DNA of 64,000 bases from Fibrobacter sp. UWH6 (lineage in GTDB: Bacteria; Fibrobacterota; Fibrobacteria; Fibrobacterales; Fibrobacteraceae), in NCBI RefSeq assembly GCF_900142465.1, contig NZ_FRAX01000004.1, positions 186,001 to 250,000 on the forward strand, in the 5' to 3' direction. Within the stretch, counting starts at the first letter, position 1. Every line of letters starts with the position of its first letter. Below are positions 33,236-42,857 of this stretch, one piece after another. The notes beneath the pieces are model-generated. The model had not been told where the DNA came from. It worked only from the letters and a program-made list of their open reading frames with translations, and ran no database searches. The position numbers were made by a program, and so were the translations under genes.

Positions 33236-34798
33236 ATGGAACAGGCGCTTTACTGGATTGCTTCTTTGACTTTCGCCATAATTCTGGCGATTTTCTTGTG
33301 GCATGCCTATACCTACAAGAACGAAGCCTCGCCTGTAGATAAGGCTTATCGAATTCTTGTTTCCTGGTGCGTGTTCTTTTGCTTGCAGGATGCCCTGTGG
33401 GGAATTGCGGCCATGCCCGAAGTTGGCCATCCGTCGCTCCTTTTTGGGATCACTACCGGATTCCATATTTTCACGGTAATCACGGCGTACGTCTGGCTTC
33501 ATTTTGTTCTGGTTTATCTGGGCAGTGAAATTCACCACAAAAGGCTTTACAGTGCGCTGGTTCTTTTGGCGGTTGTTTTTCAGACGGCCTTGGTTATAAG
33601 GAATATCTTCGTTCCCACCATCTTTACCATTGGTCCCAATAACGAATACCGATGCGAAGCCTTTAGGCAGGTTGCGTTCTTTAACCAGTACTTTATCTAT
33701 GTGTTGATTGGCTTGATTACTGCAATTTCTGCTTTAAGTAAGAAGGGGGATACCCGTAAACAGTATGCCGCCGTCTTTGTTTTCGTGTTGGCTCCCATAT
33801 TGTGCGGCATATTCCAGTTTTTCTTCCCCAACGCACCTTTCTATGCTGTTGGCTATGCGGTAGGCTGTACAATCATTCACGTATTCATTGCATCAAGGGA
33901 GCATAACGATCGCCTGGTGCTGGCGTCTACTACCGATGAACTGACCCAGGTTTACAATCGACGTTCCTACGAAGAAGACCTTAAGCGATACGAGGATCAT
34001 CCCATAGAAGATGACTTGATTCTTTTTTCTGTGGACTTGAATAGCTTAAAACAGGTTAATGATACCCTAGGTCACCTTGCTGGCGACGAACTGATCCAGG
34101 GGGCCAGCCTTTGCATTACCAACGCTTTTTCCGGCAGCGGCAAGGTTTATCGCGTGGGTGGCGATGAATTTATTGTTGTTGTACATTCCGATGAATCCGG
34201 CAAGAAATATAAGGACAGGCTTGAAAATGAAGTTGACCAGTGGAAAGGCCAGAGAATAAAGGACATGTCTCTTTCTGTTGGTTATGCCGCCAAACGGGAT
34301 ATGCCTAACGCCAGCCTGATGGAATTGAAAAAGTCTGCTGACCAGATGATGTATCATGATAAGGAACAGTATTACAAATCCAAGGGCGTAGACCGCCGAG
34401 GACAGCGCGAAGCCTTTGATGCCGTCTGCAATTCCTACACCAAGATTTTGAAGGTCAACCTGACGGCTGATTCCTATGGAATCATCAAGATGAACCAGGA
34501 TGAGAAAACAGAACAGAAGGGCTTCTCCCATAAGATTTCCGAATGGCTTCATGGCTTTGGAAAGTCTGGGCAGGTTCATGCTGAGGACTTGGATGGTTAT
34601 CTGGAAAAAACTTCCCTGGAATTCTTGCGTAGTTATTTTACGAAGGGTAACACCTCTCTGAGCATTTTCTATAGGCGACTCTCTGCCGATGGTTACCGCC
34701 GTGTGATGATGGAAATGATTCCCTCCGATGATTACACCGCAGAAAATCAGACCTTGTATTTGTACGTAAAGGATATTGGCGCAGCCCATGAAACTTGA
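33236..34798 (+). CDS. Membrane diguanylate cyclase (GGDEF)
   Basis: 520 residues. The N-terminal half has about seven hydrophobic helices (e.g. IASLTFAIILAIFLWH, FVLVYLGSEI region, YAAVFVFVLAPILCGIF), resembling 7TM sensor regions. Residues ~225-390 form a GGDEF domain with TDELTQVYNRRSY and the active motif RVGGDEF, so c-di-GMP synthesis is expected. No RxxD inhibitory site precedes the motif (FSGSGKVYRVGGDEF). About 130 extra residues follow. The gene sits inside the thiamine operon and overlaps thiE by 11 nt, so the two are probably co-expressed and translationally coupled. Confidence 0.9.
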   Translation: MEQALYWIASLTFAIILAIFLWHAYTYKNEASPVDKAYRILVSWCVFFCLQDALWGIAAMPEVGHPSLLFGITTGFHIFTVITAYVWLHFVLVYLGSEIHHKRLYSALVLLAVVFQTALVIRNIFVPTIFTIGPNNEYRCEAFRQVAFFNQYFIYVLIGLITAISALSKKGDTRKQYAAVFVFVLAPILCGIFQFFFPNAPFYAVGYAVGCTIIHVFIASREHNDRLVLASTTDELTQVYNRRSYEEDLKRYEDHPIEDDLILFSVDLNSLKQVNDTLGHLAGDELIQGASLCITNAFSGSGKVYRVGGDEFIVVVHSDESGKKYKDRLENEVDQWKGQRIKDMSLSVGYAAKRDMPNASLMELKKSADQMMYHDKEQYYKSKGVDRRGQREAFDAVCNSYTKILKVNLTADSYGIIKMNQDEKTEQKGFSHKISEWLHGFGKSGQVHAEDLDGYLEKTSLEFLRSYFTKGNTSLSIFYRRLSADGYRRVMMEMIPSDDYTAENQTLYLYVKDIGAAHET

Positions 34799-35411
34799 TA
34801 CAACCCTCTACTTTATTACCGACAGTTCTACCGTTCCCGCCGAAAAGTTCCTGCCCTCTGTGGAGGCTGCCTGCAAGGGCGGTGCCACCATCATCCAGCT
34901 CCGCGAAAAGAACAAGTCTACCCGTGAGTACATGGAGTTGGCCGCTGCTGTTCACGAAATCACCAGCCGCTATAACGTGCCTCTGATTATTGATGACCGC
35001 GTGGATGTTGCTCTCGCCATCGGTGCCGAAGGTGTTCATGTGGGGCAGACCGACATGCCCGTTGCTGTAGCCCGCAAACTCATGGGCCCGGGTAAAATCA
35101 TCGGTGCTACGACCAAGACTGTCCCCCAGGCTCTGGAAGCCTACGAACAGGGTGCGGACTATTGTGGCGTGGGCGCCATTTATCCCACAACCACAAAGGT
35201 CGTCACCATCCTCACTTCCGTGGATACTCTGAAGGAAATCGTGAAGGCGGTGCCTATTCCCGTGAATGCTATCGGTGGCTTGAACAAGGACAACATCCAC
35301 GTTCTCGCCGGCTCTGGAATCGCTGGCATTTGCGCTGTTTCCGCCATCCAGAAGGCCGCTGATCCCGAAGCTGCCGCCCGCGAACTGAAGGCTGCCTTCC
35401 TGGCGCTGTAA
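34788..35411 (+). CDS. thiE: Thiamine-phosphate synthase ThiE
   Basis: 207 residues. It joins the pyrimidine and thiazole phosphate moieties into thiamine phosphate. Motifs: YFITDS at the start, IIQLREKNKSTREYM, LIIDDRVDVAL, GVHVGQTDMP, and the phosphate-binding NAIGGLNKDNI and GIAGICAVSAI. The ATG at 34788 lies inside the end of the GGDEF gene. The stop is followed by the short tandem motif region near 35435. Confidence 0.95.
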   Translation: MKLDTTLYFITDSSTVPAEKFLPSVEAACKGGATIIQLREKNKSTREYMELAAAVHEITSRYNVPLIIDDRVDVALAIGAEGVHVGQTDMPVAVARKLMGPGKIIGATTKTVPQALEAYEQGADYCGVGAIYPTTTKVVTILTSVDTLKEIVKAVPIPVNAIGGLNKDNIHVLAGSGIAGICAVSAIQKAADPEAAARELKAAFLAL

Positions 35412-35503
35412 CCTATTGACGCGGCAGAACTGGCCCGACGAGTCCCGCATCTAGCCCGACGCATCAGCACTTAAACCGACGCTCCTGACTCCAAACTGAT
35501 ATT

Positions 35504-36109
35504 ATGTTTAGACTTTGGCTTACCACTTGCCCCGATGATTTTGCCGGTGAATATGATGACATCGAAGAGATGTTCAAGCGAGGCCTTACCCGCCTGATCC
35601 TTCAGAAACGTCGCAATACGCCGGAGTCCTATGAACGTTGGCTCCTGTCCTTGTCCATGGAATACCGCGACCGAATCTGGGTGCGTGGTACTCCCGATCT
35701 GGCGGAGCAGTTGGATGTCCGTGGTTGCGTGGCCGAGGCTCAATCCCTGATGGGACCGGTTCCCGAATCCTGGAAACGCGTAAACTGTATCGCTTACTGC
35801 CGCGACCTGGAGCAGCTGGCCCAATTGCCCGAATGGGTGTCTGGAGCTCTTGTTGGCCCGATTTTTCAACCTTTATCCGGCCTTGAGCCGGTCAAAACGG
35901 TTGGACTAGACCTCCTGCAGTCCCACCTATCTTCTAATCCTCCCAAGTGCCCGGTTATCCTTTTTGGGGGTATCGACGAGGAAAATGTCCACCTTTTCAA
36001 GGAACTTCCCAGGGAATTTGGGGTGTCTGGCGCTTCTGTAATCGGTGGAATTTGGAACTACGCCGACTCCATAAATGCCTTTATTAAGCTAAACAGACTG
36101 TGCGTTTAA
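35504..36109 (+). CDS. ThiE/TenI-like protein
   Basis: 201 residues with the ThiE/TenI barrel pattern but poor conservation: LTRLILQKRRNTPESYERWL in place of the LReK region, IWVRGTPDLAEQL, and VILFGGIDEENVHLF for the phosphate loop. TenI-type proteins isomerise the thiazole ring in some bacteria; others are diverged thiamine-phosphate synthases. Position in the thi cluster supports a thiamine role, the exact reaction is uncertain. No good ribosome-binding site precedes the ATG. Confidence 0.7.
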   Translation: MFRLWLTTCPDDFAGEYDDIEEMFKRGLTRLILQKRRNTPESYERWLLSLSMEYRDRIWVRGTPDLAEQLDVRGCVAEAQSLMGPVPESWKRVNCIAYCRDLEQLAQLPEWVSGALVGPIFQPLSGLEPVKTVGLDLLQSHLSSNPPKCPVILFGGIDEENVHLFKELPREFGVSGASVIGGIWNYADSINAFIKLNRLCV

Positions 36110-36239
36110 TCACAGACTTTGTAAAAGTGTTTACTAAATAATTACAAAATGCGTTTTTTAAGCGAATTTCGCGAAAAATGTTCCAAATTGGAATAAAATA
36201 GATTGTTCTATTTGAAATTCTAAACATATATTATGGAAC

Positions 36240-37310
36240 ATGGAACGAGCAAGAGCAAAGATTTTAGTTATTGATGATACCAAGACGAATATTGAAGTCC
36301 TGGAGGGCATTTTATCTAACGACTATGATATTTTTGTTGCCTTGAACGGAAAAAAGGCTCTTGTTCTTACAGAAAAGGTTAAACCTGACCTGATTTTGCT
36401 GGACGTAATGATGCCCGAAATGGACGGTTACGAAACATTACGCCAGATGCATGCCCTAAATTTGGTGAATAATACTCCTGTTCTGTTCTTGACTGCCAAG
36501 GCAGATGCCAAAAGTGAGCAGATGGGACTGGATTTAGGCGCCGTCGACTATATTACTAAGCCATTCAATCCTGATTTGGTACGTCTCCGTATCAAGAATC
36601 AGTTGGAATTTAAGCAGCAGCGTGACCATCTTCATGAACTGGTTGACGAGAAAACCAAGGATCTTCGTAAGACATTGAAGGTCATGTTGACCAGTTTGGG
36701 TGCCCTGGCTGAATACCGCGACCCGGAAACCGGCGCTCATATTAAGCGTACCCAGGTGTTGGTCCAGATGCTGGCCGAGAAACTGCAGAACCACCCGAAG
36801 TTCAGTCACGCTATTTCTAGCAAGGAATATATTGATTTTTACGCTACGGCTGCACCACTCCATGATATTGGCAAGGTGGGTATCCCCGACGATATTTTAA
36901 GAAAGCCGGCTAAGCTTACCGATGAAGAAAGGTTGGTTATGAGTACCCATGCCCAGATGGGTTATGACGTACTTCTGAATGCGACCAGGGAACTGAGCAA
37001 TCATCCTCTGGTCAAGATTTGCGCAGATATTATTTTGAACCATCATGAACGCTGGGATGGCGAAGGTTATCCCAACAAGATTAAGGGAGAAGATATTCCT
37101 GTGGGGGCCCGCCTTATGTCTGTGGCGGATGTTTATGACGCTCTTGTATCTCGCAGGCCTTATAAGGAACCATATCCCCATGAAGTTGCCGTGGCCGAAA
37201 TCAAGGCCGGTAGGGGAACTCAGTTCGACCCCGATGTGGTCGACGCCTTTATGGAAATTGCAGACATTCTTCCCGGTATTTACGAACAGTTCAAGGATGG
37301 CGCTCAGTAA
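36240..37310 (+). CDS. Response regulator with HD-GYP c-di-GMP phosphodiesterase domain
   Basis: 356 residues. An N-terminal receiver domain (ILVIDDTKTN, phosphoacceptor D55 in LLDVMMPEMDG, switch TAK, KPF) is followed by a short coiled coil and an HD-GYP domain: H208-D209 in LHDIGKVGIPD, then HHERWDGEGYP. Phosphorylation probably controls c-di-GMP hydrolysis. The hybrid kinase gene begins 10 nt downstream and is its likely partner. Confidence 0.93.
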   Translation: MERARAKILVIDDTKTNIEVLEGILSNDYDIFVALNGKKALVLTEKVKPDLILLDVMMPEMDGYETLRQMHALNLVNNTPVLFLTAKADAKSEQMGLDLGAVDYITKPFNPDLVRLRIKNQLEFKQQRDHLHELVDEKTKDLRKTLKVMLTSLGALAEYRDPETGAHIKRTQVLVQMLAEKLQNHPKFSHAISSKEYIDFYATAAPLHDIGKVGIPDDILRKPAKLTDEERLVMSTHAQMGYDVLLNATRELSNHPLVKICADIILNHHERWDGEGYPNKIKGEDIPVGARLMSVADVYDALVSRRPYKEPYPHEVAVAEIKAGRGTQFDPDVVDAFMEIADILPGIYEQFKDGAQ

Positions 37311-37320
37311 GGAGTAGCTA

Positions 37321-40300
37321 TTGACTCATAGTCCTTTAAACGCCCAGCGACGTAGGCTCAGAATCCGAATTCTGACGGTTTTTGCCGTCCCCGTGATTAT
37401 CGCCTCCATTCTATTGGTCTTCCTTTTCTCATTGACCGTCAAGGAAATGATGATTGATTCCGCATACGCCAATACGGAATCGGCTTTGCAGGACAAAGTT
37501 CTCTCTGAAGTGGAAGCCTTGCTGAAAAACGACGAAGATAAATTTGTCGCTGCGGCGAAGCGTGTTCAGAATGCCAAGGAATCGGGAATTCGCTCCATTC
37601 TCTACAGGGTCTTGCAGTCTAGTGAAGATCTCGTGGATGTCTACTATGGGGGCAATGAAGGCGAATTTATATCTGCTAGGGGGGTAAAGCTGGAAAGTGG
37701 CCAGGCGGAATATCGTACCAAGGCCTGGTATCTGGAGGCTTCCCGTAAGAGGGGGCTCGCTCTAACTGGCCCTACAATCCGTAAGGATTTCGGTAAGCAG
37801 GTCATGACCATTTCTTACCCGATCTGGGATAAGAATCAGAAGTTCCGCGGCGCTGTGGCTGCCGATATTGACTTGCACAAGGTTCGACTTTCTCTTGGTG
37901 CTGTAGCCAAGGAAGAAGGTGGCATTACCCTTTTGGCCGGTAATGACAACGATAACCTGTTTACCTATTTCCCGTATGAAACCAACCGCGGCAAGGTTCT
38001 GCAAGATAGTGTAGAAAACCTGCTTCTGCTTGCCTTGAGCGAGTTTAAGCCCGATACTCTGATGGAAGGGAAGGTTGTCCGTTTTGAATTGACCAACGAC
38101 CATCGACAGCGTCTGGTGTTCATGGTGGCTCCCATCAAGAAGATGCCCTTCTATGTGGTTCATGTGAGTCAGCAGAACAAGATCGTTGCCGGCGTAGACG
38201 AAAATTCCTCCAAGACCTTCCTGTTGGTGGCTCTGGTGGTGCTCCTGTTGATGGGTGGTGCCGCTATCGTTTCCCATACACTGTTTACCAAGTTCATTCA
38301 GCGGGACTTGAACGAAAGTGTCAGCTCCAGTACCCTTTTCGATACGCTTCTGGGGAGTGATAATTTTAGGATTATCCTGACGAACGATACCTTTGATATC
38401 TTGCATGCCAGCGCCTTTATTGCGGACTTCCTGAATGGTGGTGAAGATTTGAAGGGACAGATCCTGTTCAAGTTCTTCCCGTCGGACCAGTTCAATAAAT
38501 TTGTGCATCGTGTGGCCATGGGTGGCGAAATGCACGCCAGCGAACGCAAGATTCTTGTGCCTGTGAAGAGTTCTTCCGGGGAAGTGGCGTGGTGGGGCAT
38601 TTTCTTCCAGGTCCTTGTGGAAGATAACGGCGAAATGCGTTATCTGTTCATGATCAACGATGAAACTAGCGGCATCCAGAAGGATACCATTTTGGATACC
38701 ATTATGCTTTCCGCAGACCATTCTATCCTGGTGATTTTTGATAGAGCCAAGCGTGTGAAGTACATGTCTAAGCAGTTGGCAGACTTCCTGGGCAAGGAAT
38801 GGCGCAAGATGATCGGCCTGTCTCTGGATGAATTGAAGGAACAGGGACTGCCTGAATCGGTGATTACATCCTTAAAGGATACCTTTAGCAGGCGTGAAAT
38901 CTGGAAGGATTCCTTCGTGCTTAAATCCCAGGACGGCAAGAGTGAAACCTGGTTCCGTGGGGAAGGCTGTACATTGATGGTGCAGGGGTCCGTCGTGGGC
39001 TACATGCTTTCCATGATCGACATTTCTGAAGTGGTGGCTGCCCGTGAAATTGCGGAGCAGGCTACCCAGGCCAAGAGTGAATTCCTGGCCAACATGAGTC
39101 ATGAAATCCGTACCCCCATGAATGCCATTATCGGTATGGCGCACCTGATTTCAGAAACCCAGTTGGATGAACATCAGAGAGGATTTGTAGACCGTGTAAG
39201 TACGGCGGCCAAGTCCCTCCTTGGAATCATCAATAACATCCTGGATTTCTCCAAGATCGAGGCCAAGAAGCAAGAACTGGAAATTACCCAGTTGGTGCTT
39301 CGCGATGTGGTCAGCGATGTGGCTGCCCTGGCCGAAGTCCGTATTGCCGGACGTCCCATCGAACTGATTGTGAATGTGGATCCGGAAATTCCTGAAATCT
39401 TGATGGGTGACCCGCTGCGCCTTTCCCAGATTTTTACGAACCTGATTAACAATGCTACCAAGTTTACCGAGAAGGGCGATATTTCCCTGATCGTTTCCCT
39501 GGAATCCCGCACCGAGAACAGCGTCAAACTGAATTTCTCCGTGAAGGATACGGGTATCGGCATGACTCCGGAACAGCTTGGGCGTCTCTTTAACGCCTTT
39601 ACTCAGGCTGATGGCTCTACGACCCGCAAGTACGGCGGTACTGGCCTTGGCCTGGTGATTTCCAAGTCCCTGGTGGAATTGATGGGCGGTCAGATGCAGG
39701 TGGAAAGCGTGGCTGGCGTTGGATCTCGATTCTTCTTCAGTATTACACTCCCTGTTGCGGCCCAGTCTGTGGATCCCAAGTGGAAGAATCAGATTCGCTT
39801 TGCCGGAAAGAATGTCTTGCTGGTGGATGATTGCGAAAACCTCCGTGACGTATTGCGCCACTATCTGACCAAGCTAAAATGCATTGTAGAAGAGGCGGAG
39901 TCCGTTGACCAGGCCCTGGATCTTATTCAGGCGCATGAAGAGGCTGGCGAAGCTCCCTACGATATGTTCATCGTGGATTATGACATGCCGATCTTGAACG
40001 GCTTCGACTTCGTTCATGGTCTCGATGAAAAGATGATACGGATTCCCAAGGTGTTGATGCACCCCATCCATTTTGACGAAAAGGATCTGACTGCGGCCCA
40101 GAATCTGGGATTCAGCAGCTTTGTTCCCAAGCCTCTGCAGATCAGTTCCCTGCTCAGTAGCATGGAAGAAGCCATGGGCTATGAGCTAACCTACCAGAAG
40201 GCTGTCAAGAAGGAAAAGAGCAAGATTTACTTTAAGGAAGCCAAGATCCTTCTGGTTGAAGACAACCAGATGAACCAGGAATTGGCGGTGTCCCTGCTGA

Positions 40301-41283
40301 ATAGCGTGGGTCTCAGTTCCATGATTGCTAACAATGGTAAGGAAGCCCTGGACATGCTCCAGAAGGATTCCTTCGACCTGGTTCTCATGGATATCCAGAT
40401 GCCCATTATGGATGGTCTGACCGCTACTAAGGAAATCCGTGCCCGCGAAGACGAGTACTTCAAGAATGTGCCCATTCTGGCAATGAGTGCCCGTGCCTTC
40501 CAGAAGGATACGGAAGAATGTCTAGCTGCCGGTATGAATGCCCATATTGTCAAGCCCATTGACCCCAGCCTCCTTTACGAGGAATTGGCCAAGTTCCTGG
40601 CGGTGGCTGCGGAATCCAGCAAGGTGGTTACGGACGGAGATAGTTCGGACCTGTCCCAGGAAGACAGTGAATTCCTTGCCAAGTTCCAGAAGATTCGCGA
40701 CCTGGATGCCGAAGCGGGTCTGTACCATTCCAATAGCAATAGGAACGTGTTCCTCAAGATTCTGCAGGGCTTTGTCCGCGATTACGGCGGAACATCCTTC
40801 AACTTGCGCCAGATGATCGAGTCTGTCCGTTACGATGAGGCTGCACGAATTGTGCATACCATCAAGGGCTTGTGCGGAACCATCGGTGCGAACCATTTGC
40901 AGAATCTGGGCGCAACTCTAGAAAGTCAGCTTTCCCAGGGGCAGTGTAACGCCATTGATTTCAGTAACTTTGAGAAGTTGCTTCAGGAAATTACGTCTGA
41001 CTTGGATGTAGTACTGTCAGGTATTGCGTCTGAGCAGGTTGTTGTCGCCAAGAAGAAAGATCCCAACGCCAAGGAAAAGCTTCAGAAGCTGGTAACGGAA
41101 CTGAAGGACGCCTTGGATATCTGCTCCGCCACCCGCTGCAAACGCAGCCTGGATGAAGTGGAGGGAATCTCCTTCGAGAACAACCATGACGTGCTTATTG
41201 GCAAGCTGAAGGAACTGGTAGACGATTATGACTTTAGCGAAGCCGCCGAAGTTCTGGAAAGTCTGGAAAAGACGATTGCCTAA
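37321..41283 (+). CDS. Hybrid sensor histidine kinase (Cache-PAS-HisKA-HATPase-REC-REC-Hpt)
   Basis: 1320 residues from a TTG start with GGAG about 7 nt upstream. A membrane helix at ~15-40 and another at ~300-325 bracket a periplasmic Cache-like sensor (YRTKAWYLEASRKRG, ISYPIWDKNQKFRGAVAADI). PAS-like segments follow, then HisKA (H594 in MSHEIRTPMNAIIG), HATPase (KDTGIGM, YGGTGLGLVISKSLVE), REC1 (D886 in FIVDYDMP), REC2 (D1024 in LMDIQMPIMDG) and Hpt (H1179 in IVHTIKGLCG). REC1 lacks the usual Thr/Ser switch (PKVLMHPIHF), so it may be less active. This is a complete phosphorelay in one chain, likely feeding the HD-GYP regulator upstream. Confidence 0.93.
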   Translation: MTHSPLNAQRRRLRIRILTVFAVPVIIASILLVFLFSLTVKEMMIDSAYANTESALQDKVLSEVEALLKNDEDKFVAAAKRVQNAKESGIRSILYRVLQSSEDLVDVYYGGNEGEFISARGVKLESGQAEYRTKAWYLEASRKRGLALTGPTIRKDFGKQVMTISYPIWDKNQKFRGAVAADIDLHKVRLSLGAVAKEEGGITLLAGNDNDNLFTYFPYETNRGKVLQDSVENLLLLALSEFKPDTLMEGKVVRFELTNDHRQRLVFMVAPIKKMPFYVVHVSQQNKIVAGVDENSSKTFLLVALVVLLLMGGAAIVSHTLFTKFIQRDLNESVSSSTLFDTLLGSDNFRIILTNDTFDILHASAFIADFLNGGEDLKGQILFKFFPSDQFNKFVHRVAMGGEMHASERKILVPVKSSSGEVAWWGIFFQVLVEDNGEMRYLFMINDETSGIQKDTILDTIMLSADHSILVIFDRAKRVKYMSKQLADFLGKEWRKMIGLSLDELKEQGLPESVITSLKDTFSRREIWKDSFVLKSQDGKSETWFRGEGCTLMVQGSVVGYMLSMIDISEVVAAREIAEQATQAKSEFLANMSHEIRTPMNAIIGMAHLISETQLDEHQRGFVDRVSTAAKSLLGIINNILDFSKIEAKKQELEITQLVLRDVVSDVAALAEVRIAGRPIELIVNVDPEIPEILMGDPLRLSQIFTNLINNATKFTEKGDISLIVSLESRTENSVKLNFSVKDTGIGMTPEQLGRLFNAFTQADGSTTRKYGGTGLGLVISKSLVELMGGQMQVESVAGVGSRFFFSITLPVAAQSVDPKWKNQIRFAGKNVLLVDDCENLRDVLRHYLTKLKCIVEEAESVDQALDLIQAHEEAGEAPYDMFIVDYDMPILNGFDFVHGLDEKMIRIPKVLMHPIHFDEKDLTAAQNLGFSSFVPKPLQISSLLSSMEEAMGYELTYQKAVKKEKSKIYFKEAKILLVEDNQMNQELAVSLLNSVGLSSMIANNGKEALDMLQKDSFDLVLMDIQMPIMDGLTATKEIRAREDEYFKNVPILAMSARAFQKDTEECLAAGMNAHIVKPIDPSLLYEELAKFLAVAAESSKVVTDGDSSDLSQEDSEFLAKFQKIRDLDAEAGLYHSNSNRNVFLKILQGFVRDYGGTSFNLRQMIESVRYDEAARIVHTIKGLCGTIGANHLQNLGATLESQLSQGQCNAIDFSNFEKLLQEITSDLDVVLSGIASEQVVVAKKKDPNAKEKLQKLVTELKDALDICSATRCKRSLDEVEGISFENNHDVLIGKLKELVDDYDFSEAAEVLESLEKTIA

Positions 41284-41286
41284 AAA

Positions 41287-41571
41287 CTAAAGGACCATGG
41301 CCGCAATAAAGGCCAGGACTACGATAATTGCGGCGACGGTGCCTACAATGCCACCGAAGCCGCTTTTCTTTTTGGCATAAGGGCTGTTAGGATCGTCTCC
41401 AAATTCATTTTCCAGGATTTCCTCGTAGTCGGGGAGCTCTTCGTCTGCGAATTCGGCTCCATCTTTCCAGCCGGTGTTCTTGTCGCTACCGCAGTGGCGG
41501 CAGAAGGTGGCGTCGGGCTTGATTTCGGCCCCGCAGTGAGGGCAAATCATGGTAACGGAATTGTCTTTCAT
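41287..41571 (-). CDS. Small zinc-ribbon membrane protein
   Basis: 94 residues from the ATG at 41571, with GGAG just upstream. An N-terminal zinc ribbon (CPHCGAEIKPDATFCRHCG), an acidic middle (EELPDYEEILENEFGDD) and one C-terminal transmembrane helix (GGIVGTVAAIIVVLAFIAAMVL). The stop is 3 nt from the end of the convergent kinase gene. Function unknown; such proteins are common small membrane components. Confidence 0.75.
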   Translation of the reverse strand: MKDNSVTMICPHCGAEIKPDATFCRHCGSDKNTGWKDGAEFADEELPDYEEILENEFGDDPNSPYAKKKSGFGGIVGTVAAIIVVLAFIAAMVL

Positions 41572-41622
41572 TAGCTCCAATATACAAAAGTTGCGTGAAT
41601 TATTAATACATTTGTTGAACGT

Positions 41623-42756
41623 ATGCAGAATTTAGACGGCTTGTATTTTTCGTTGCTACGGATTGCCTTGAATGTGACCACAGAATCCTGCTTGCCTCGG
41701 GCCTTGTCCGATGACGAATGGCGGTGGGTTCATGATTACTCCGTAAAGCAGTGCCTGGTTGGGGTGCTGTTTCGTGCTGTGGAAAAGTTGCCTCATGATC
41801 AGCGTCCCCCTCGAGAACTATTGCTACGGTGGTCGTTTGAATCTCATAAGATTCAGCTGGTAAATGAACGCATGAATAAAACGGCTGCCGATTTAACGGA
41901 GATGTTCTGTGGCCGAGGGTTGCATCCTGTTATATTAAAGGGGCAGGCGAATACGCTTCTGTATCCCGATCCGTTTTGCCGTCAGGCCGGCGATATCGAT
42001 ATTTTGCTGGAAGGTGGCCGCGAAGGTGTTTTGCGAACTCTAACGGAGATGAACCTGCACGTAGATGCCGAGGATGATGTTAGCGATCATCATGTGCATC
42101 TTGAGCCGGGCCTTTTTGGTGGTATTACGGTGGAAGTCCATTTCTGTCCGACGTCCAGCTTTTCTCCCTATAAGACGAGAGCCATGCTTCGTTTTCTAGA
42201 TGGTGAGCTGGAAGAACTTCGTTCCTGTGCGGATTGTAGTTCCTGGAAGGTGGCTCAAGGTTTTTGCGTTCCGAGTATTCCCTTTGCCCTGGTAATGCAG
42301 TTGTCCCATTTGAGACAGCATTTTTTCAGTACCGGAGTGGGTTTGCGCCAGTTGGTGGACTATCACCAGCTGCTAAAGAATTCTACCGAAGAAGATCGGG
42401 TGCGCGTGTCGAAAATGCTGGGTGAATTTGGCTTGTTTCACATGGCCGGTGCCGTTATGTGGTTGATGCGTGAAGTGTTTGGTCTCGGTGAAAATCAGCT
42501 ACTTTGCCCTGTAGATAAAAAACGAGGGAAGAAACTGCTTAATGTTGTTATGAACGGGGGCAATTTTGGACGATATGCGGCTGATTATCGGGTTCCTGTG
42601 CTAAAACGCTGGATTATTGACCGCAAACGTTTTATTTGGCTGTTGAAATTTGATGCCACAGAGGCGATTTGGCATGAATTGCGTTATTGGAAGACCACGA
42701 TTTCCTTGATTCCTCGAAGAATAAGGCGGGGGAGGGTGGCTCTAGGGAATCGCTAA
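41623..42756 (+). CDS. Uncharacterised nucleotidyltransferase-like protein (NTP_transf_5 type)
   Basis: 377 residues, no signal peptide. The motif block PVILKGQANTLLYPDPFCRQAGDIDILLE matches the LKG...YP...R..gDiDlLv pattern of the PF14907-type nucleotidyltransferase family, whose members often lie in surface-polysaccharide clusters. A substrate is not known. The later region (QLSHLRQHFFSTGVGLRQLVDYHQLL) is also typical. The gene stands alone and is closed by a strong hairpin at 42770. Confidence 0.75.
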   Translation: MQNLDGLYFSLLRIALNVTTESCLPRALSDDEWRWVHDYSVKQCLVGVLFRAVEKLPHDQRPPRELLLRWSFESHKIQLVNERMNKTAADLTEMFCGRGLHPVILKGQANTLLYPDPFCRQAGDIDILLEGGREGVLRTLTEMNLHVDAEDDVSDHHVHLEPGLFGGITVEVHFCPTSSFSPYKTRAMLRFLDGELEELRSCADCSSWKVAQGFCVPSIPFALVMQLSHLRQHFFSTGVGLRQLVDYHQLLKNSTEEDRVRVSKMLGEFGLFHMAGAVMWLMREVFGLGENQLLCPVDKKRGKKLLNVVMNGGNFGRYAADYRVPVLKRWIIDRKRFIWLLKFDATEAIWHELRYWKTTISLIPRRIRRGRVALGNR

Positions 42757-42769
42757 CTTAATGATGAAT

Positions 42770-42810
42770 CTGAAAAGGAGATGGCTTTCGTCATCTCCTT
42801 TCAGCTTTTC
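42770..42810 (+). terminator. Terminator of the nucleotidyltransferase-like gene
   Basis: CTGAAAAGGAGATG (42770-42783) pairs with CATCTCCTTTCAG (42792-42804), a stem of about 13 bp, followed by CTTTTC. Confidence 0.75.
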
Positions 42811-42857
42811 GGGAGTGTGTATGAAAAAATCCTTGAAAATGCGATTTTTCGGAGCTT

